This document shows positions 1-11,201 of a DNA stretch of 64,000 nucleotides, one piece after another. Origin of the DNA: an uncultured Pelagibacteraceae bacterium. GTDB lineage: Bacteria > Pseudomonadota > Alphaproteobacteria > Pelagibacterales > Pelagibacteraceae. The notes beneath the pieces are model-generated. The model searched no databases, was not told the origin of the DNA, and saw only the letters and a list, made by a program, of their open reading frames with translations. A program made the position numbers and the translations under genes. How positions within the stretch are numbered: position 1 is the first letter of the stretch; every line of letters begins with the position of its first letter. Where the stretch lies: positions 1 through 64,000 of the forward strand of contig CACBBR010000003.1 of assembly GCA_902537555.1 (NCBI GenBank). Reading direction: 5' to 3'.

Positions 1-1593
1 GTTCCAGTTTTCTTTGCTAATTTCGTTTTAATGGATTATGGATTTGGTGCTGTGTTCGGATGTCCAGCTCATGACCAAAGAGATTTTGATTTCGCCACAA
101 AATATAAACTAGAAATTAAAACAGTTGTCAAACCTAGTCAAGAAGATGATGAATACAAAGTTCATAAAGAAGCATATACTGGCTCAGGTATCATTATAAA
201 TTCTAAATATCTTAATGGTTTGAAAGTTCCAGACGAGTCAATTAGCAAGACAATCGAAATATTAGAAAAGAAAGCAATAGGAAAAAAGCAAATTAATTTT
301 AGATTAAAAGATTGGGGTGTATCAAGACAAAGATATTGGGGATGTCCAATACCAATGGCTTATGATAAAAATGGAAATGTTCTTCCAATTCCTAAAAAAA
401 ACCTGCCAGTAAAACTACCCGAAAATGTAAATTTATATTCTAAAGGAAATCCCTTAGACTCAATTAATGAGTGGAAAAATATCCAAATTAATGGAAAAGA
501 TTACACTAGAGAAACTGATACTTTAGACACATTTGTATGTTCCTCATGGTACTATCTTAGATTTTGCTCACCAAAGGAAACTGTTTATGGTTTCAATAAA
601 GATGAAATAGATTACTGGATGCCTGTTGATCAATACATTGGAGGTGTAGAACATGCAATTTTACATTTACTTTATTCACGTTTTTTTATGAAGGCATTAG
701 GACACAAAAATAAAGATTTTAAGTTCAAAGAACCATTTCAAGGTTTATTTACGCAAGGTATGGTTTGTCACGAAACTTATAAAGATAAAAATAACAACTG
801 GTTAAGTCCAGAAGAAATCGAAATTATTGATGGTAAATATCAAAAAAAAAATGATCCTGGGAACACTATTAAAGTTGGTCCTTCTGAGTCAATGTCCAAA
901 TCGAAAAAAAATGTTATAGATCCAGAAAATATAATAAATAATTTTGGTGCTGATGCTGTAAGATTATTTATTTTATCTGATAGCCCACCTGAAAAAGATG
1001 TACAATGGTCTGAACAAGGAATGGTTGCTTCATATAAGTTTTTACAAAAATTATGGACTTTACATCAAAAAATTAAAATAAAAATAGAGTCAAATGTTAT
1101 AAATATAAATGAAAGTAGTGATTTAGAAAAGTTTACTAATCAAATAATTAAGAAAATTACTAATAATCTTGAAAATTTTAGTTACAATGTAATCGTAGCA
1201 AATATTTATGAGACATATAATTATTTGAACAAGGAAATCGAAAAAAATTACAGTAGCAAAACTCTTAAAACCAATTATTTGAAAATATTAACATTGTTTA
1301 AACCAGTCATTCCTCATTATGCTTCTGAATGCTGTGAAGATTTAGGAATAAAAGACAATATTCAATGGCCAGAGACAAATATTGATATACTAGAGGAGGA
1401 TAAAATAGACTACGTAATTCAAATTAATGGAAAAAAAAGAGCAATTTTAAATGAAAATAAAGATATGGATGAGGAAACTCTTTTAGTTAAGATAAAAACT
1501 AATAAAATATCTCAAAAATATTTAAAAGATAAATCTATTAATAAAATAATTTTTGTTAAAAACAGATTAATAAACCTTTTGATAAATGAATAA
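1..1593 (+). CDS. leuS: Leucyl-tRNA synthetase, C-terminal part (truncated by window start)
   Basis: Open frame from base 1 ([32 protein letters not shown]); KMSKS-like motif '[12 protein letters not shown]'; '[13 protein letters not shown]'. Confidence 0.96.
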   Translation, partial: VPVFFANFVLMDYGFGAVFGCPAHDQRDFDFATKYKLEIKTVVKPSQEDDEYKVHKEAYTGSGIIINSKYLNGLKVPDESISKTIEILEKKAIGKKQINFRLKDWGVSRQRYWGCPIPMAYDKNGNVLPIPKKNLPVKLPENVNLYSKGNPLDSINEWKNIQINGKDYTRETDTLDTFVCSSWYYLRFCSPKETVYGFNKDEIDYWMPVDQYIGGVEHAILHLLYSRFFMKALGHKNKDFKFKEPFQGLFTQGMVCHETYKDKNNNWLSPEEIEIIDGKYQKKNDPGNTIKVGPSESMSKSKKNVIDPENIINNFGADAVRLFILSDSPPEKDVQWSEQGMVASYKFLQKLWTLHQKIKIKIESNVININESSDLEKFTNQIIKKITNNLENFSYNVIVANIYETYNYLNKEIEKNYSSKTLKTNYLKILTLFKPVIPHYASECCEDLGIKDNIQWPETNIDILEEDKIDYVIQINGKKRAILNENKDMDEETLLVKIKTNKISQKYLKDKSINKIIFVKNRLINLLINE

Positions 1594-2068
1594 ATTTATA
1601 ATTAAAGTAATATTTATTTTACATATATGTTCATTACTTTCATGTTCGTATACTCCAATATTTTCAGAAAAAAATTATAACTTTGGGATTGAAAAAATAT
1701 CTTTTGATAAGAATGGAGAAAAAGACATTAATAGAATAATAAAAAATAGATTTAATCTAATACAACAAGTAAATGATAAACAAGAAACAAAATATAGTAT
1801 ATCAGTAAAAACAACGAAAGAGAGAGAGATAATTTCAAAAGACTCAAAAGGTGATCCTGTAAAGTTTGAATTAATCGTTTCTGCTATTTATACAGTTTTA
1901 AAAAATAATGAAATAATTCTAGATAGAAATATTGAGAGAAAGCATATTTATGACAATAATTCTGACAAATTTAAGTTAGAACAGAATGAAAAAATTATTA
2001 TAGAAAATCTTTCAAGAAATATAAGTGATGTAATATTGGCATCAATAGTAACTTTGGATGATAATTAA
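1586..2068 (+). CDS. lptE: LPS-assembly lipoprotein LptE-like
   Basis: Lipobox-like '[10 protein letters not shown]' near N-terminus; position between leuS and holA is typical for LptE. Confidence 0.7.
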   Translation: MNKFIIKVIFILHICSLLSCSYTPIFSEKNYNFGIEKISFDKNGEKDINRIIKNRFNLIQQVNDKQETKYSISVKTTKEREIISKDSKGDPVKFELIVSAIYTVLKNNEIILDRNIERKHIYDNNSDKFKLEQNEKIIIENLSRNISDVILASIVTLDDN

Positions 2069-3035
2069 AAGCTTTGAACTAGAAAAGATCAAATCCTCAC
2101 AGGAAAACTTACATTTAATGTATGGAAACAATGAAGGTATAAAGAATGAGATAATAAATGAAGTCTACATTAAAAATTTTGAGGGAGAAGTTTTAAAATA
2201 TGATGAACAAGAAATATTGAATAATAAAGATGAATTTATATCAAACTTGTTAAATAGATCTCTTTTTTTAGAAAGTAAAATTATTATAATCTCAAGATCA
2301 TCGGATAAATTAATTGATATTATAAATGAAATTTTAGATAGAGAAATAATAGATACTAAAATAATTATTAAATGTTCAAACTTAGAAAAAAAATCTAAAC
2401 TTCGAAATTTATTTGAGAAGGGAAATCAACTAATTTGTACTCCAGTTTATGAAGATGATTACAGGGCTCTCAATTCAATCATACAAAAATTTTTAAGAGA
2501 AAATAAATTTAGCCTTTCTCAAGAAATAAAGAACTTGCTTATAGAAAGATCAAAGGGAGACAGAATATTTTTAAAAAGTGAGTTATCTAAATTGAAAAGT
2601 CTTTCACTCAGTAAAAATAAATTGAGCACTGGTGATGTAGTAAAATTAACAAATCTTGCAGAAAATTTCAGTGTTTTTGAATTATCTGATAATTATTTAG
2701 CTAAAAATTCAAAGAAAGTTTCTAACATTCTTAATGAAAATAATTATTCATCTGAGGACTGTATATTAATTCTAAGAACAATATTAAATAAATCTAAAAG
2801 ACTTTTAAAAATAAGGAATGAAATTGATAATAATTCAAACATTGATCAAGTCATTTCAAATTTCAAACCTCCTATATTTTGGAAAGAAAAAGATATTGTA
2901 AAAAAACAAATTCAATCATGGTCGACTAATGAGGTAAAAGGTATAATATATAAAATTAACGAATTAGAAGTCTTAGTAAAAAAAAGTACAGTAAATTCAA
3001 TGCTTTTTGTCTCAAATTTTGTAAGTAATTATTAG
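2058..3035 (+). CDS. holA: DNA polymerase III subunit delta
   Basis: HolA-like N-terminus ('LHLMYGNNEGIKNEIINEV') and context leuS-lptE-holA. Confidence 0.8.
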   Translation: MIIKSFELEKIKSSQENLHLMYGNNEGIKNEIINEVYIKNFEGEVLKYDEQEILNNKDEFISNLLNRSLFLESKIIIISRSSDKLIDIINEILDREIIDTKIIIKCSNLEKKSKLRNLFEKGNQLICTPVYEDDYRALNSIIQKFLRENKFSLSQEIKNLLIERSKGDRIFLKSELSKLKSLSLSKNKLSTGDVVKLTNLAENFSVFELSDNYLAKNSKKVSNILNENNYSSEDCILILRTILNKSKRLLKIRNEIDNNSNIDQVISNFKPPIFWKEKDIVKKQIQSWSTNEVKGIIYKINELEVLVKKSTVNSMLFVSNFVSNY

Positions 3036-3883
3036 TAATTTTGTTTAATAATTTCAACCAATCTATCCAGCTGATCAGCTGCCTTATACTCTAAACTTAT
3101 TATTCCAGAGTTATTCCTTTTATTTTTTACATAAACTCTCATTCCAATTTTATCTGTTAACTCTTTTTCAAGACTTGCAATATTTGGATCTTTTTTCTTT
3201 GAATAATGATTAGAATTAGATTTCAAGATACGCACTAAATTTTCAGCTTGTCTAACTGATAATTTTTTTGAAATAATTTTCTTTGCTAGAGAGATTGCAT
3301 TATCCAACCCAACTAAAATTTTTGCATGTCCTTGGGATAACTTTTCTTCAATTATTAATTCAATAATTTCCTTTGGAAGAGATAAAAGACGCAAACAATT
3401 AGATATATGTGCTCTGCTTTTTCCAATAAATTTTGAAACCTTATCTTGATCATAACTAAATTCATCTATTAATTTTTTATAACCTTCTGCTTCCTCTATT
3501 GGATTTAAATCTTTTCTTTGAACATTTTCAACTATGGCTAATTCTAAAGATTTAAGATTGTCTACATTAATTACAATTACTGGCACCTGGTGAAGACCCG
3601 CATATTGAGCTGCCTGCCATCTTCTTTCGCCAGCTATTATTTCAAATTTATCTTCTTTATCAGAAGATTCTCTAACTATAATTGGTTGAATAATGCCTCT
3701 CTCTCTTATGGAGTTAGTTAATTCTTCTAAACTCACTTCATCAAATTTTTTTCTTGGCTGATATTTATTTCTAACTAACGAACTTATTGGGAGATTTTTC
3801 TTACCATCAATTTTATCACTGTCTCCTATCAAGGACGATAATCCTCTTCCAAGCCCCTTTTTTGATTTAAACGGATTTATCAT
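3032..3883 (-). CDS. parB: Chromosome partitioning protein ParB
   Basis: 'KKGLGRGLSSLIGD', 'NKYQPRKKFD', 'IIAGERRWQAAQYAGL', 'NPIEEAEGYKKL'. Confidence 0.97.
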   Translation of the reverse strand: MINPFKSKKGLGRGLSSLIGDSDKIDGKKNLPISSLVRNKYQPRKKFDEVSLEELTNSIRERGIIQPIIVRESSDKEDKFEIIAGERRWQAAQYAGLHQVPVIVINVDNLKSLELAIVENVQRKDLNPIEEAEGYKKLIDEFSYDQDKVSKFIGKSRAHISNCLRLLSLPKEIIELIIEEKLSQGHAKILVGLDNAISLAKKIISKKLSVRQAENLVRILKSNSNHYSKKKDPNIASLEKELTDKIGMRVYVKNKRNNSGIISLEYKAADQLDRLVEIIKQNY

Positions 3884-4680
3884 GCTGCACTCTCCACTGG
3901 TTTATCTTGATTTAAAAATTCTTCTGTGAAACTAAAATATGCCTTGCTTCCTGGACAAGCCTTATCATAAACAAGAACGGGAACACCATGTGAAGGTGCT
4001 TCTGATAATCTGACATTTCTAGGTATCGCTGAAATATAAACTTTATCCTTAAAATAGTTTCTTGCCTCTATTTCTACCTCACCTGATAATTTGTTTCTCT
4101 TGTCATACATGGTTAGAAGTATTCCTCTTATGTCTAAAGACGGATTTAGGTTTGATTTAATCCTCTCTATAGTTTTCATAAGCTGAGTGAGACCCTCTAA
4201 AGCAAAAAATTCTGTCTGCAGTGGAACCACAAGAGCATCTGAAGCTACCAAAGCCATAATTGTAAGCAGACTCAAGGAAGGAGGACAATCAATTATGATA
4301 TAGTCATAGGAAGGCCCAGAATTGTTTAAAATAGCGGATAATTCATCTTTTAATTTAAAGGCCCTCCTGCTATCTCCAGCTGTCTCCACTTCTAGTCCTG
4401 ACAAATCAACATTAGATGATATCAAATTTAAATTTTCAAAGCTTGTTGATTGTATAACCTCTGAAATTTTTTTACTTCCATTCAATACATTGTAAATTGT
4501 TTCATCTGAACTTGGTGTATTGGACAATCCAAGTCCTGTTGTAGCATTTCCTTGTGGATCAAGATCTATAACAAGAATTTTTTTTCCTTTCATTGTTAAA
4601 CCAGCTGCTAGATTAATGACTGTAGTAGTCTTACCCACTCCACCTTTTTGATTTATTACAGATATAATTTTTTTATTCAT
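3880..4680 (-). CDS. parA: Chromosome partitioning ATPase ParA
   Basis: Deviant Walker A 'NQKGGVGKTTTVINLAAGL', 'LVIDLDPQGNATTGLG', adjacent to parB. Confidence 0.97.
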   Translation of the reverse strand: MNKKIISVINQKGGVGKTTTVINLAAGLTMKGKKILVIDLDPQGNATTGLGLSNTPSSDETIYNVLNGSKKISEVIQSTSFENLNLISSNVDLSGLEVETAGDSRRAFKLKDELSAILNNSGPSYDYIIIDCPPSLSLLTIMALVASDALVVPLQTEFFALEGLTQLMKTIERIKSNLNPSLDIRGILLTMYDKRNKLSGEVEIEARNYFKDKVYISAIPRNVRLSEAPSHGVPVLVYDKACPGSKAYFSFTEEFLNQDKPVESAA

Positions 4681-5317
4681 ATTTTTTTTTCAATTTTGAA
4701 ATTTTTACCACTGATGAATCATTGCTTGTTAGACTTTTCATTTCCTCTATATCAAATTTCCATTTTGTAGAAACTTCTTTTAGAATTTTTTTTCCACTCT
4801 TGCCTAAATACATGACAATGTATTTAAAACTTTTAAAATTTTTTGTTGCAATTTCAAAAATCACAGGCAATGGTTTGAATGCTCTACAAATTATTACATC
4901 TGTTACTAAATTTTTTTCTAGGAAAATATTTTTTTGATAAATTTTTGCATCTAATTTAAACTTTTCTGCCATTTGTTTCACAAAATTACTTTTGTGATAA
5001 CTCTTTTCATAAAAAATCAGCTTAAAACCTTGCTTTTTTGATTTCATCAAAATACCCAAAACTATACTAGGAAGTCCTGCTCCAGAGCCTAAATCAGTAC
5101 ATATGTTAATATCATTTTTATTAATAAAATCAATGGTTTGTGCACTATCGTAAATATGCCTTATATTTATTGATTTTTCTGTAGTTGAACTTATCAAATT
5201 TATTCTCTTATTTGTGCTCAAAATTGAATGTGTATAGTCCTGTAACTCTCTTAATGTTTCACGTGAAACATCATGTAGATAGATCTTATCTTTTTTTATT
5301 ATTTTCGAATCAATCAA
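4673..5317 (-). CDS. rsmG: 16S rRNA (guanine-N7) methyltransferase RsmG (GidB)
   Basis: '[18 protein letters not shown]'; '[11 protein letters not shown]' encoded by parS; adjacent to mnmG. Confidence 0.95.
   Translation of the reverse strand: MIDSKIIKKDKIYLHDVSRETLRELQDYTHSILSTNKRINLISSTTEKSINIRHIYDSAQTIDFINKNDINICTDLGSGAGLPSIVLGILMKSKKQGFKLIFYEKSYHKSNFVKQMAEKFKLDAKIYQKNIFLEKNLVTDVIICRAFKPLPVIFEIATKNFKSFKYIVMYLGKSGKKILKEVSTKWKFDIEEMKSLTSNDSSVVKISKLKKKYE
5255..5270. promoter_or_regulatory. parS: parS centromere-like site (perfect 16-bp palindrome)
   Basis: TGTTTCACGTGAAACA, exact match to bacterial parS consensus, inside rsmG. Confidence 0.96.
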
Positions 5318-7185
5318 GCTATATGCTTAATAGACTTTCTTTTAACATGAGACAACAAAATATATACTGCAGCTGGAGTAATTCCGTCTATTCTCAGCGC
5401 TTGGCCAAGCGTTTTTGGCTTTATTTTTTTAAATTTTGACTTTACTTCATTCGATAATCCAGAGAACTGATCATAATCTATATTTTCCGGAATTTTAAGA
5501 TTTTCATCTCTTTTAAAAGCAAGAATATCTGCATTTTGTTTCTTCAAATAACCTTTATAGTGTGCTTTTATTTCAATTTGCTCGTCAATTTCACGTGAAA
5601 CATATTTAATTTTTGGCCAAATTTCCCTTATCTTACTCATTTTTACAGATTTTTGACTTAGTATTTCTATTGCATTCCTTTTAACACCATCTTTTGCGAT
5701 ATTTATTCCAAATTTTGATGCTTTTGACGGAGAAATAAAGGAATTTTCCATACTTTTGAGACTTTTTTCAAGTTCATATGCTTTTTCTTTATATACAATT
5801 TTTCTCTCATCTAATATTAAGCCAATGTCAATTCCTTTTTGGGTCAGTCGAAGGTCAGCATTATCAGACCTTAAGGATAACCTATATTCTGCTCTTGAAG
5901 TAAACATTCTATAAGGTTCGGCAACTCCTTTTGTAACTAAGTCATCAATCATTACTCCTATATATGCCTCAGACCTATCAAGGATGAATGCCTCTTTGCC
6001 TTTGAAGGAGAGAGCTGCATTAATTCCGGCTATCAAGCCTTGAGCTGCAGCTTCCTCATAACCTGTTGTTCCATTAATTTGACCTGCAAGATAAAAATTT
6101 TTAATTTTTTTTGTTTCTAGTGTTAAATAAAGCTCTCTTGGATCTACAAAATCGTATTCAATGGCATATCCAGGCCTTAATATCTTTACATTTTCTAAAC
6201 CATTGATATTATTACATATTTCTTGCTGCACTTCAGCTGGGAGTGATGTTGAAATTCCATTGGGGTATATAGTTTTATCATTAAGACCTTCTGGCTCTAA
6301 AAAGATCTGATGTTTTTGTTTATCAGCAAACTTTACAATTTTATCCTCGATAGAGGGGCAGTATCTAGGACCAATTCCTTGGATACTTCCTGAGTACATG
6401 GCACTACTTTTTATATTTTTAGAAATAATTTCATGCACTACTTTATTAGTGTAAGTCATCCTGCATGAGATTTGTTTATTAATATTTTTTTTTGTAAGAA
6501 AAGAAAAAAAATATGGATTTGCATCTGCATGCTGTTCTTCAAGTTTTTCAAAATTTATTGTCGTAGCATCAAGCCTTGGAGGGGTTCCTGTTTTTAATCT
6601 TCCAATTTTAAAGTTATATTTTTCTAATTGTTCGCTTAATCCTGTTGAAGGTTTTTCATTAAATCTTCCTGCAGGTGTTTTTTCTTTACCAATGTGAATC
6701 AAACCATTTAAGAAAGTTCCAGTAGTTAAAATTACTTTTGAAGACAGTATTTTTTTCCCTTCTTGTGTTATAAAACCGATTATATTGTTTTTCTCAAATA
6801 TGAATTCAATTACAGGATCTGAAAAAATGCTTAAATTACAGTAGTTTGCAAGTTTTTCTTGCATATATTTTTTATATAGTGATCTATCACTTTGTGTTCT
6901 TGGTCCACGCACTGCTGGACCTCTACTTCTATTCAATAATCTAAATTGTATACCTGATTTATCAGCTACCTCTCCCATTACTCCATCAAGAGCGTCTATC
7001 TCTCGAACTAAATGGCCTTTTCCTAAGCCTCCTATAGCAGGGTTACATGACATTTCACCTATAGTGTCAAATTTGTGAGTAAATAGTGCAGTATTTACTC
7101 CCAATCTAGAGGATGCAGCAGCTGCCTCACACCCAGCATGACCTCCACCAATTACAACTACATCAAATGACATCTCGTTTTTCAT
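5314..7185 (-). CDS. mnmG: tRNA uridine-5-carboxymethylaminomethyl modification enzyme MnmG (GidA)
   Basis: '[22 protein letters not shown]', '[22 protein letters not shown]', '[16 protein letters not shown]'. Confidence 0.98.
   Translation of the reverse strand: MKNEMSFDVVVIGGGHAGCEAAAASSRLGVNTALFTHKFDTIGEMSCNPAIGGLGKGHLVREIDALDGVMGEVADKSGIQFRLLNRSRGPAVRGPRTQSDRSLYKKYMQEKLANYCNLSIFSDPVIEFIFEKNNIIGFITQEGKKILSSKVILTTGTFLNGLIHIGKEKTPAGRFNEKPSTGLSEQLEKYNFKIGRLKTGTPPRLDATTINFEKLEEQHADANPYFFSFLTKKNINKQISCRMTYTNKVVHEIISKNIKSSAMYSGSIQGIGPRYCPSIEDKIVKFADKQKHQIFLEPEGLNDKTIYPNGISTSLPAEVQQEICNNINGLENVKILRPGYAIEYDFVDPRELYLTLETKKIKNFYLAGQINGTTGYEEAAAQGLIAGINAALSFKGKEAFILDRSEAYIGVMIDDLVTKGVAEPYRMFTSRAEYRLSLRSDNADLRLTQKGIDIGLILDERKIVYKEKAYELEKSLKSMENSFISPSKASKFGINIAKDGVKRNAIEILSQKSVKMSKIREIWPKIKYVSREIDEQIEIKAHYKGYLKKQNADILAFKRDENLKIPENIDYDQFSGLSNEVKSKFKKIKPKTLGQALRIDGITPAAVYILLSHVKRKSIKHIA
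5587..5602. promoter_or_regulatory. Second parS-like site (14/16)
   Basis: AATTTCACGTGAAACA inside mnmG; differs from consensus only in first two bases. Confidence 0.75.
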
Positions 7186-7261
7186 AGTGGTAATTTATTA
7201 TCGATCTTAAAATTTACAAGAAAACACTTAAAAATAGCCAAAAAGTAAGTAATTTAAACAC

Positions 7262-8593
7262 TTATTTGCCTATGCAAAAATCACTAAAAATTGACCCTAA
7301 TATTTCTTCTACATCTACTTTACCCACAATCATTCCAAGATGTCTAGTTGCTAATCTTAAATCTTCAGCAGCTTTATCAAAATCTTCTTTAGAATTTTTT
7401 TCTTCAAAATTTTTTAAGTTTTGAACACAAGCTTCTAAACTATGTCTATGTCTTTCTCTGGTAATCAAAGTTTCATTTGAACTAACAAATTTATTTTTTA
7501 ATTTATCTTTAATTCGATTAATTAATTCTTCTAAGTTGGTTTCGTTTTTTATTGATATAAGAATTGGATTGAATTTTTGTATTTGTTGATTAATATTTTT
7601 ATAATTCAGATCTATTTTATTGATTACAATTATCGATTTATCACTTACTAAATCGTTCAAAAAACCAGTAAAATCAACACTTTTTGGTTCTATTACAATT
7701 ATATTTAAATCAGCATCTTCAGCTCTTTTTAGAGCAAGTTTAATTCCTTTTTTTTCTATTTCATCTTTAGACTCTCTTATCCCAGCTGTGTCAGAAATTA
7801 CAACGGGATAGCCGTCTAAATTTAAGTGTGCCTCAATAACATCTCTAGTTGTACCTGCAATTTCAGAAACAATAGCAACATCACGATTGGAAAGATAATT
7901 TAATAAGGAAGACTTACCTGCATTTGCGGGCCCAATTATTGCAATTTTAAAACCCTCTCTTATTCTTTCACCAACTTTTTCATCATTCAAAATTTTTTCA
8001 ATTTCTAATCTTATTTTTTCAGAATCATTTTTAATATTTTTAATTACATCCTCTGGAAGATCCTCTTCTGGAAAATCAATTTTAGCCTCTACGTTTGACA
8101 AAATTTTTAAAAGTTTTACTCGTAGAGAATTAAATTTTTCTGAACTTTTTCCACTCATAATTTTAATTGCTTGTTGTCTTTGAATTTCTGTTTCAGCAGA
8201 AATTAAATCGGAAATACTCTCAGCCTTGAGAAGATTTATTTTTCCATTTTGAAAAGCCATTTTTGTGAATTCACCAGGTCCAGCTAAACGACAATTTTCA
8301 ATTTTTGATAATTCATCTAATATTGCTCTAACAACAGCAATGCTACCATGAACATGGAATTCGGCCATATCTTCACCAGTGTAGCTATTAGGACCAGGAA
8401 ACCATATTAATAGACCTTCATCTATTAGATCAAAATTGTTGATTTTGTTGAATTTTTTGTGTGTTGCTATTCTTGGGTTTGGAGGTTCGCTACCTGTTAA
8501 TAATTTAATTACTTTTTTAACATTGTCGCCAGCAACTCTAATAACTGCAATACCGGAAATTCCAGGTCCAGAAGAAAGTGCATAAATACTCAT
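7262..8593 (-). CDS. mnmE: tRNA modification GTPase MnmE (TrmE)
   Basis: 'GPGISGIAVIRVAG', G1 'GPANAGKSSLLNYL', 'DTAGIRES', C-terminal 'FCIGK'. Confidence 0.98.
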   Translation of the reverse strand: MSIYALSSGPGISGIAVIRVAGDNVKKVIKLLTGSEPPNPRIATHKKFNKINNFDLIDEGLLIWFPGPNSYTGEDMAEFHVHGSIAVVRAILDELSKIENCRLAGPGEFTKMAFQNGKINLLKAESISDLISAETEIQRQQAIKIMSGKSSEKFNSLRVKLLKILSNVEAKIDFPEEDLPEDVIKNIKNDSEKIRLEIEKILNDEKVGERIREGFKIAIIGPANAGKSSLLNYLSNRDVAIVSEIAGTTRDVIEAHLNLDGYPVVISDTAGIRESKDEIEKKGIKLALKRAEDADLNIIVIEPKSVDFTGFLNDLVSDKSIIVINKIDLNYKNINQQIQKFNPILISIKNETNLEELINRIKDKLKNKFVSSNETLITRERHRHSLEACVQNLKNFEEKNSKEDFDKAAEDLRLATRHLGMIVGKVDVEEILGSIFSDFCIGK

Positions 8594-8639
8594 TTAATTA
8601 TTATAGTTTTATATTAATCATAATTATATAATTTTCTTA

Positions 8640-9494
8640 ATGATAATATGGCTTACTTCTTATCCAAAGAGTGGGAATACTTGGGTGCGTTCATTTTTAG
8701 TTTCACTTTTATACAATAAAAAAAATGAAACAAACTTAGAAGGATTAAATAATATACCGCAGTATCCTCTAAGATCTCATTTTAATAATCTTTTAGATAA
8801 CATTGATGATATTAATGAAGTATCCTCAAAATGGATTATATCTCAAAAAAGAATTAACTCTGATAAAAAAAATAAATTTTTTAAAACACATCATGCTTTA
8901 TGTAAAATTGGTAAATTTAGTTTTACAAATTATGAAACATCTTTAGGTGCTATCCATATTGTAAGAGATCCAAGGAATATAATTAACTCAATTTTGTACC
9001 ATTATTCTAAAAAAAGTTTTTTAGAGGCTAAAGAATTCATGTTAGATGAAACTCGAGCATTAGGCAAAAAGTTTGATCCAAACAGTCCATCCGTAAATCA
9101 AGATATGTTTACTGTATTAACATCATGGAAAACTCATTATCTTTCATGGAAAAATTTTAAAAAAAATTATCTTTTAATTAAATATGAAAATTTAGTCTCT
9201 GAACCAGATAAGGAATTTCGTAAAATTACTAAATATTTAAATGATGTTATGCATATTAAGATCGAAGAAGATAAAATTGATCACGCAATAGAGTCAAATT
9301 CCTTTGAAAATTTAAAGAAAATAGAAAATAGAGATGGTTTTAAAGAAGCAATTAAAGATAAAAGCTCTGGAGAAGTAAAGAGTTTTTTTAATTTAGGTCC
9401 AAATAATAAATGGGAAAAAATATTGGACAGTGAAATAAAAGATGAAATAGAAAAAAAATTTAATGTTGAAATGAAAGAGTTAGGTTATTTATAA
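8640..9494 (+). CDS. Sulfotransferase family protein, tandem copy 1
   Basis: PAPS-binding-loop-like '[13 protein letters not shown]' and 'IVRDPRNIINS'; ends 'EMKELGYL'. Confidence 0.88.
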   Translation: MIIWLTSYPKSGNTWVRSFLVSLLYNKKNETNLEGLNNIPQYPLRSHFNNLLDNIDDINEVSSKWIISQKRINSDKKNKFFKTHHALCKIGKFSFTNYETSLGAIHIVRDPRNIINSILYHYSKKSFLEAKEFMLDETRALGKKFDPNSPSVNQDMFTVLTSWKTHYLSWKNFKKNYLLIKYENLVSEPDKEFRKITKYLNDVMHIKIEEDKIDHAIESNSFENLKKIENRDGFKEAIKDKSSGEVKSFFNLGPNNKWEKILDSEIKDEIEKKFNVEMKELGYL

Positions 9495-10355
9495 ATGATA
9501 ATTTGGTTAGCATCTTATCCCAAGAGTGGTAACACCTGGTTAAGATTTTACATTATTTCATTGTTGATGGGTAAAAAAGTTGATCTAAATTTAAATCACC
9601 TAAAAGCAATTATCTCTTATCCAGACAAAACACATTTTAAAGGTTTATTAAAAGACGTTCTTAATATTGATGAAATTGCTCAAAATTGGATTATTTCTCA
9701 AAATAGAATTAACTCAGATAAAACTTTTAAATTTTTTAAAACTCACAATATGTTTATAAAATATAAAAATTATCCTTTCACAGATGTGAAAAATACTCTA
9801 GCAACAATTCACATTGTAAGAGACCCAAGAAACGTAATAACTTCTTTAAAAAATCATTATAGTTTGCCAGATTACGAGACAGCAAAAAAATTTTTATTTT
9901 ACGATAATCAAATCCTTACACCATCAGAGAAAGAGAAAGAAAAATATTTAAATAAAGAAAAACATCCTTTGCCTCAAATTGTTGGTTCCTGGAGAGCCCA
10001 TTATACCTCGTGGAAAAATATGAAAAAAAATTATTTACTTGTAAAATATGAAGATTTAATAAAGAACCCATTAGATGGATTTACTGAAATAACAAATTTT
10101 ATTTCCAAAGTCCTCAAAATAAAGTTCAGTAAAGACCAAATTGAAAATGCTGTAGAACTTAGCTCATTTAGTAATCTAAAAAAAATGGAAGAAAAATATG
10201 GTTTTACAGAAAGCTCAACTAATAATGAAGGAAAAAGAAATAAGTTTTTTTACTTAGGACCAAAAAATGATTGGAGAGAAATTCTGGAGAGTAAATACTC
10301 TGAAGAAATTTGTAAAAAATATGAATTTGAAATGAAAGAGTTGGGTTATTTATAA
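9495..10355 (+). CDS. Sulfotransferase family protein, tandem copy 2
   Basis: '[18 protein letters not shown]', '[11 protein letters not shown]'; start codon directly abuts previous stop codon. Confidence 0.88.
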   Translation: MIIWLASYPKSGNTWLRFYIISLLMGKKVDLNLNHLKAIISYPDKTHFKGLLKDVLNIDEIAQNWIISQNRINSDKTFKFFKTHNMFIKYKNYPFTDVKNTLATIHIVRDPRNVITSLKNHYSLPDYETAKKFLFYDNQILTPSEKEKEKYLNKEKHPLPQIVGSWRAHYTSWKNMKKNYLLVKYEDLIKNPLDGFTEITNFISKVLKIKFSKDQIENAVELSSFSNLKKMEEKYGFTESSTNNEGKRNKFFYLGPKNDWREILESKYSEEICKKYEFEMKELGYL

Positions 10356-11201
10356 ATGATAATTTGGTTAGCATCCTATCCTAAGAGTGGTAATACATGG
10401 TTAAGAGCTTTAATAACATCATACTTATATTCAGACACAGGAGACTTTAACTTTAATCTTTTAGAAAAAGTTGACTCTTTTCCAAATATAAAACATTTTC
10501 AAAATTATTTAGATAAATTTGAAAAAGTTGAAGATACCGCAAAATACTGGATAAATGTTCAGGAAAAGTTAAATAAAGATAAAAGATTAAAAATTTTAAA
10601 AACTCACAATGCTTTGTTTAAAATTAATAATTCTTCATTTACTAATAATCAAAATACTCTTGGGGTAATTTATATTGTAAGAGACCCTCGTAATGTAATT
10701 ACTTCGATTTGCAATCATTACCAATTTACACACGATCAAGCTCTTGATTTTATGATAACAAAAAAAAAGGCATTATTTTCTCGTAAAAGTGGAAGGTTTC
10801 TAGCTTTCCAACCTATTCTTTCATGGTCGTTAAACTACAAATCTTGGGTAGATAATGTTAAATACCCAACTGTTTTAATAAAGTATGAAGAATTAGAGAA
10901 TGAAACTTTTTTTACTTTTAAAAAAACATTAAAATTCATAAAAAAAATTTCTAATTCTGATTTTAAAATTGAAGATCAAAAAATAAAGAATTGTATTAAT
11001 TCATGTAAGTTTGAAAAACTTAAAAAATTGGAAAACAAAATTGGCTTCAATGAAGCTCCAATTAAAAAAGGGAGTAATGAAAGATTAAAATTTTTTAATT
11101 TAGGTAAAGAAAATAATTGGAGGAATATTCTAAGTAAAAATATTATTGATGAAATAGAAAAAGAATTTAAAATTGAAATGAAGGAGCTTGGTTATCTTTA
11201 A
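10356..11201 (+). CDS. Sulfotransferase family protein, tandem copy 3
   Basis: '[18 protein letters not shown]', '[11 protein letters not shown]'; start codon directly abuts previous stop codon. Confidence 0.88.
   Translation: MIIWLASYPKSGNTWLRALITSYLYSDTGDFNFNLLEKVDSFPNIKHFQNYLDKFEKVEDTAKYWINVQEKLNKDKRLKILKTHNALFKINNSSFTNNQNTLGVIYIVRDPRNVITSICNHYQFTHDQALDFMITKKKALFSRKSGRFLAFQPILSWSLNYKSWVDNVKYPTVLIKYEELENETFFTFKKTLKFIKKISNSDFKIEDQKIKNCINSCKFEKLKKLENKIGFNEAPIKKGSNERLKFFNLGKENNWRNILSKNIIDEIEKEFKIEMKELGYL

Noticed and set aside
4722-5439. Plus-strand ORFs of 71 and 84 aa opposite rsmG/mnmG
   Set aside because: Antisense to well-supported genes; low-complexity translations typical of shadow ORFs
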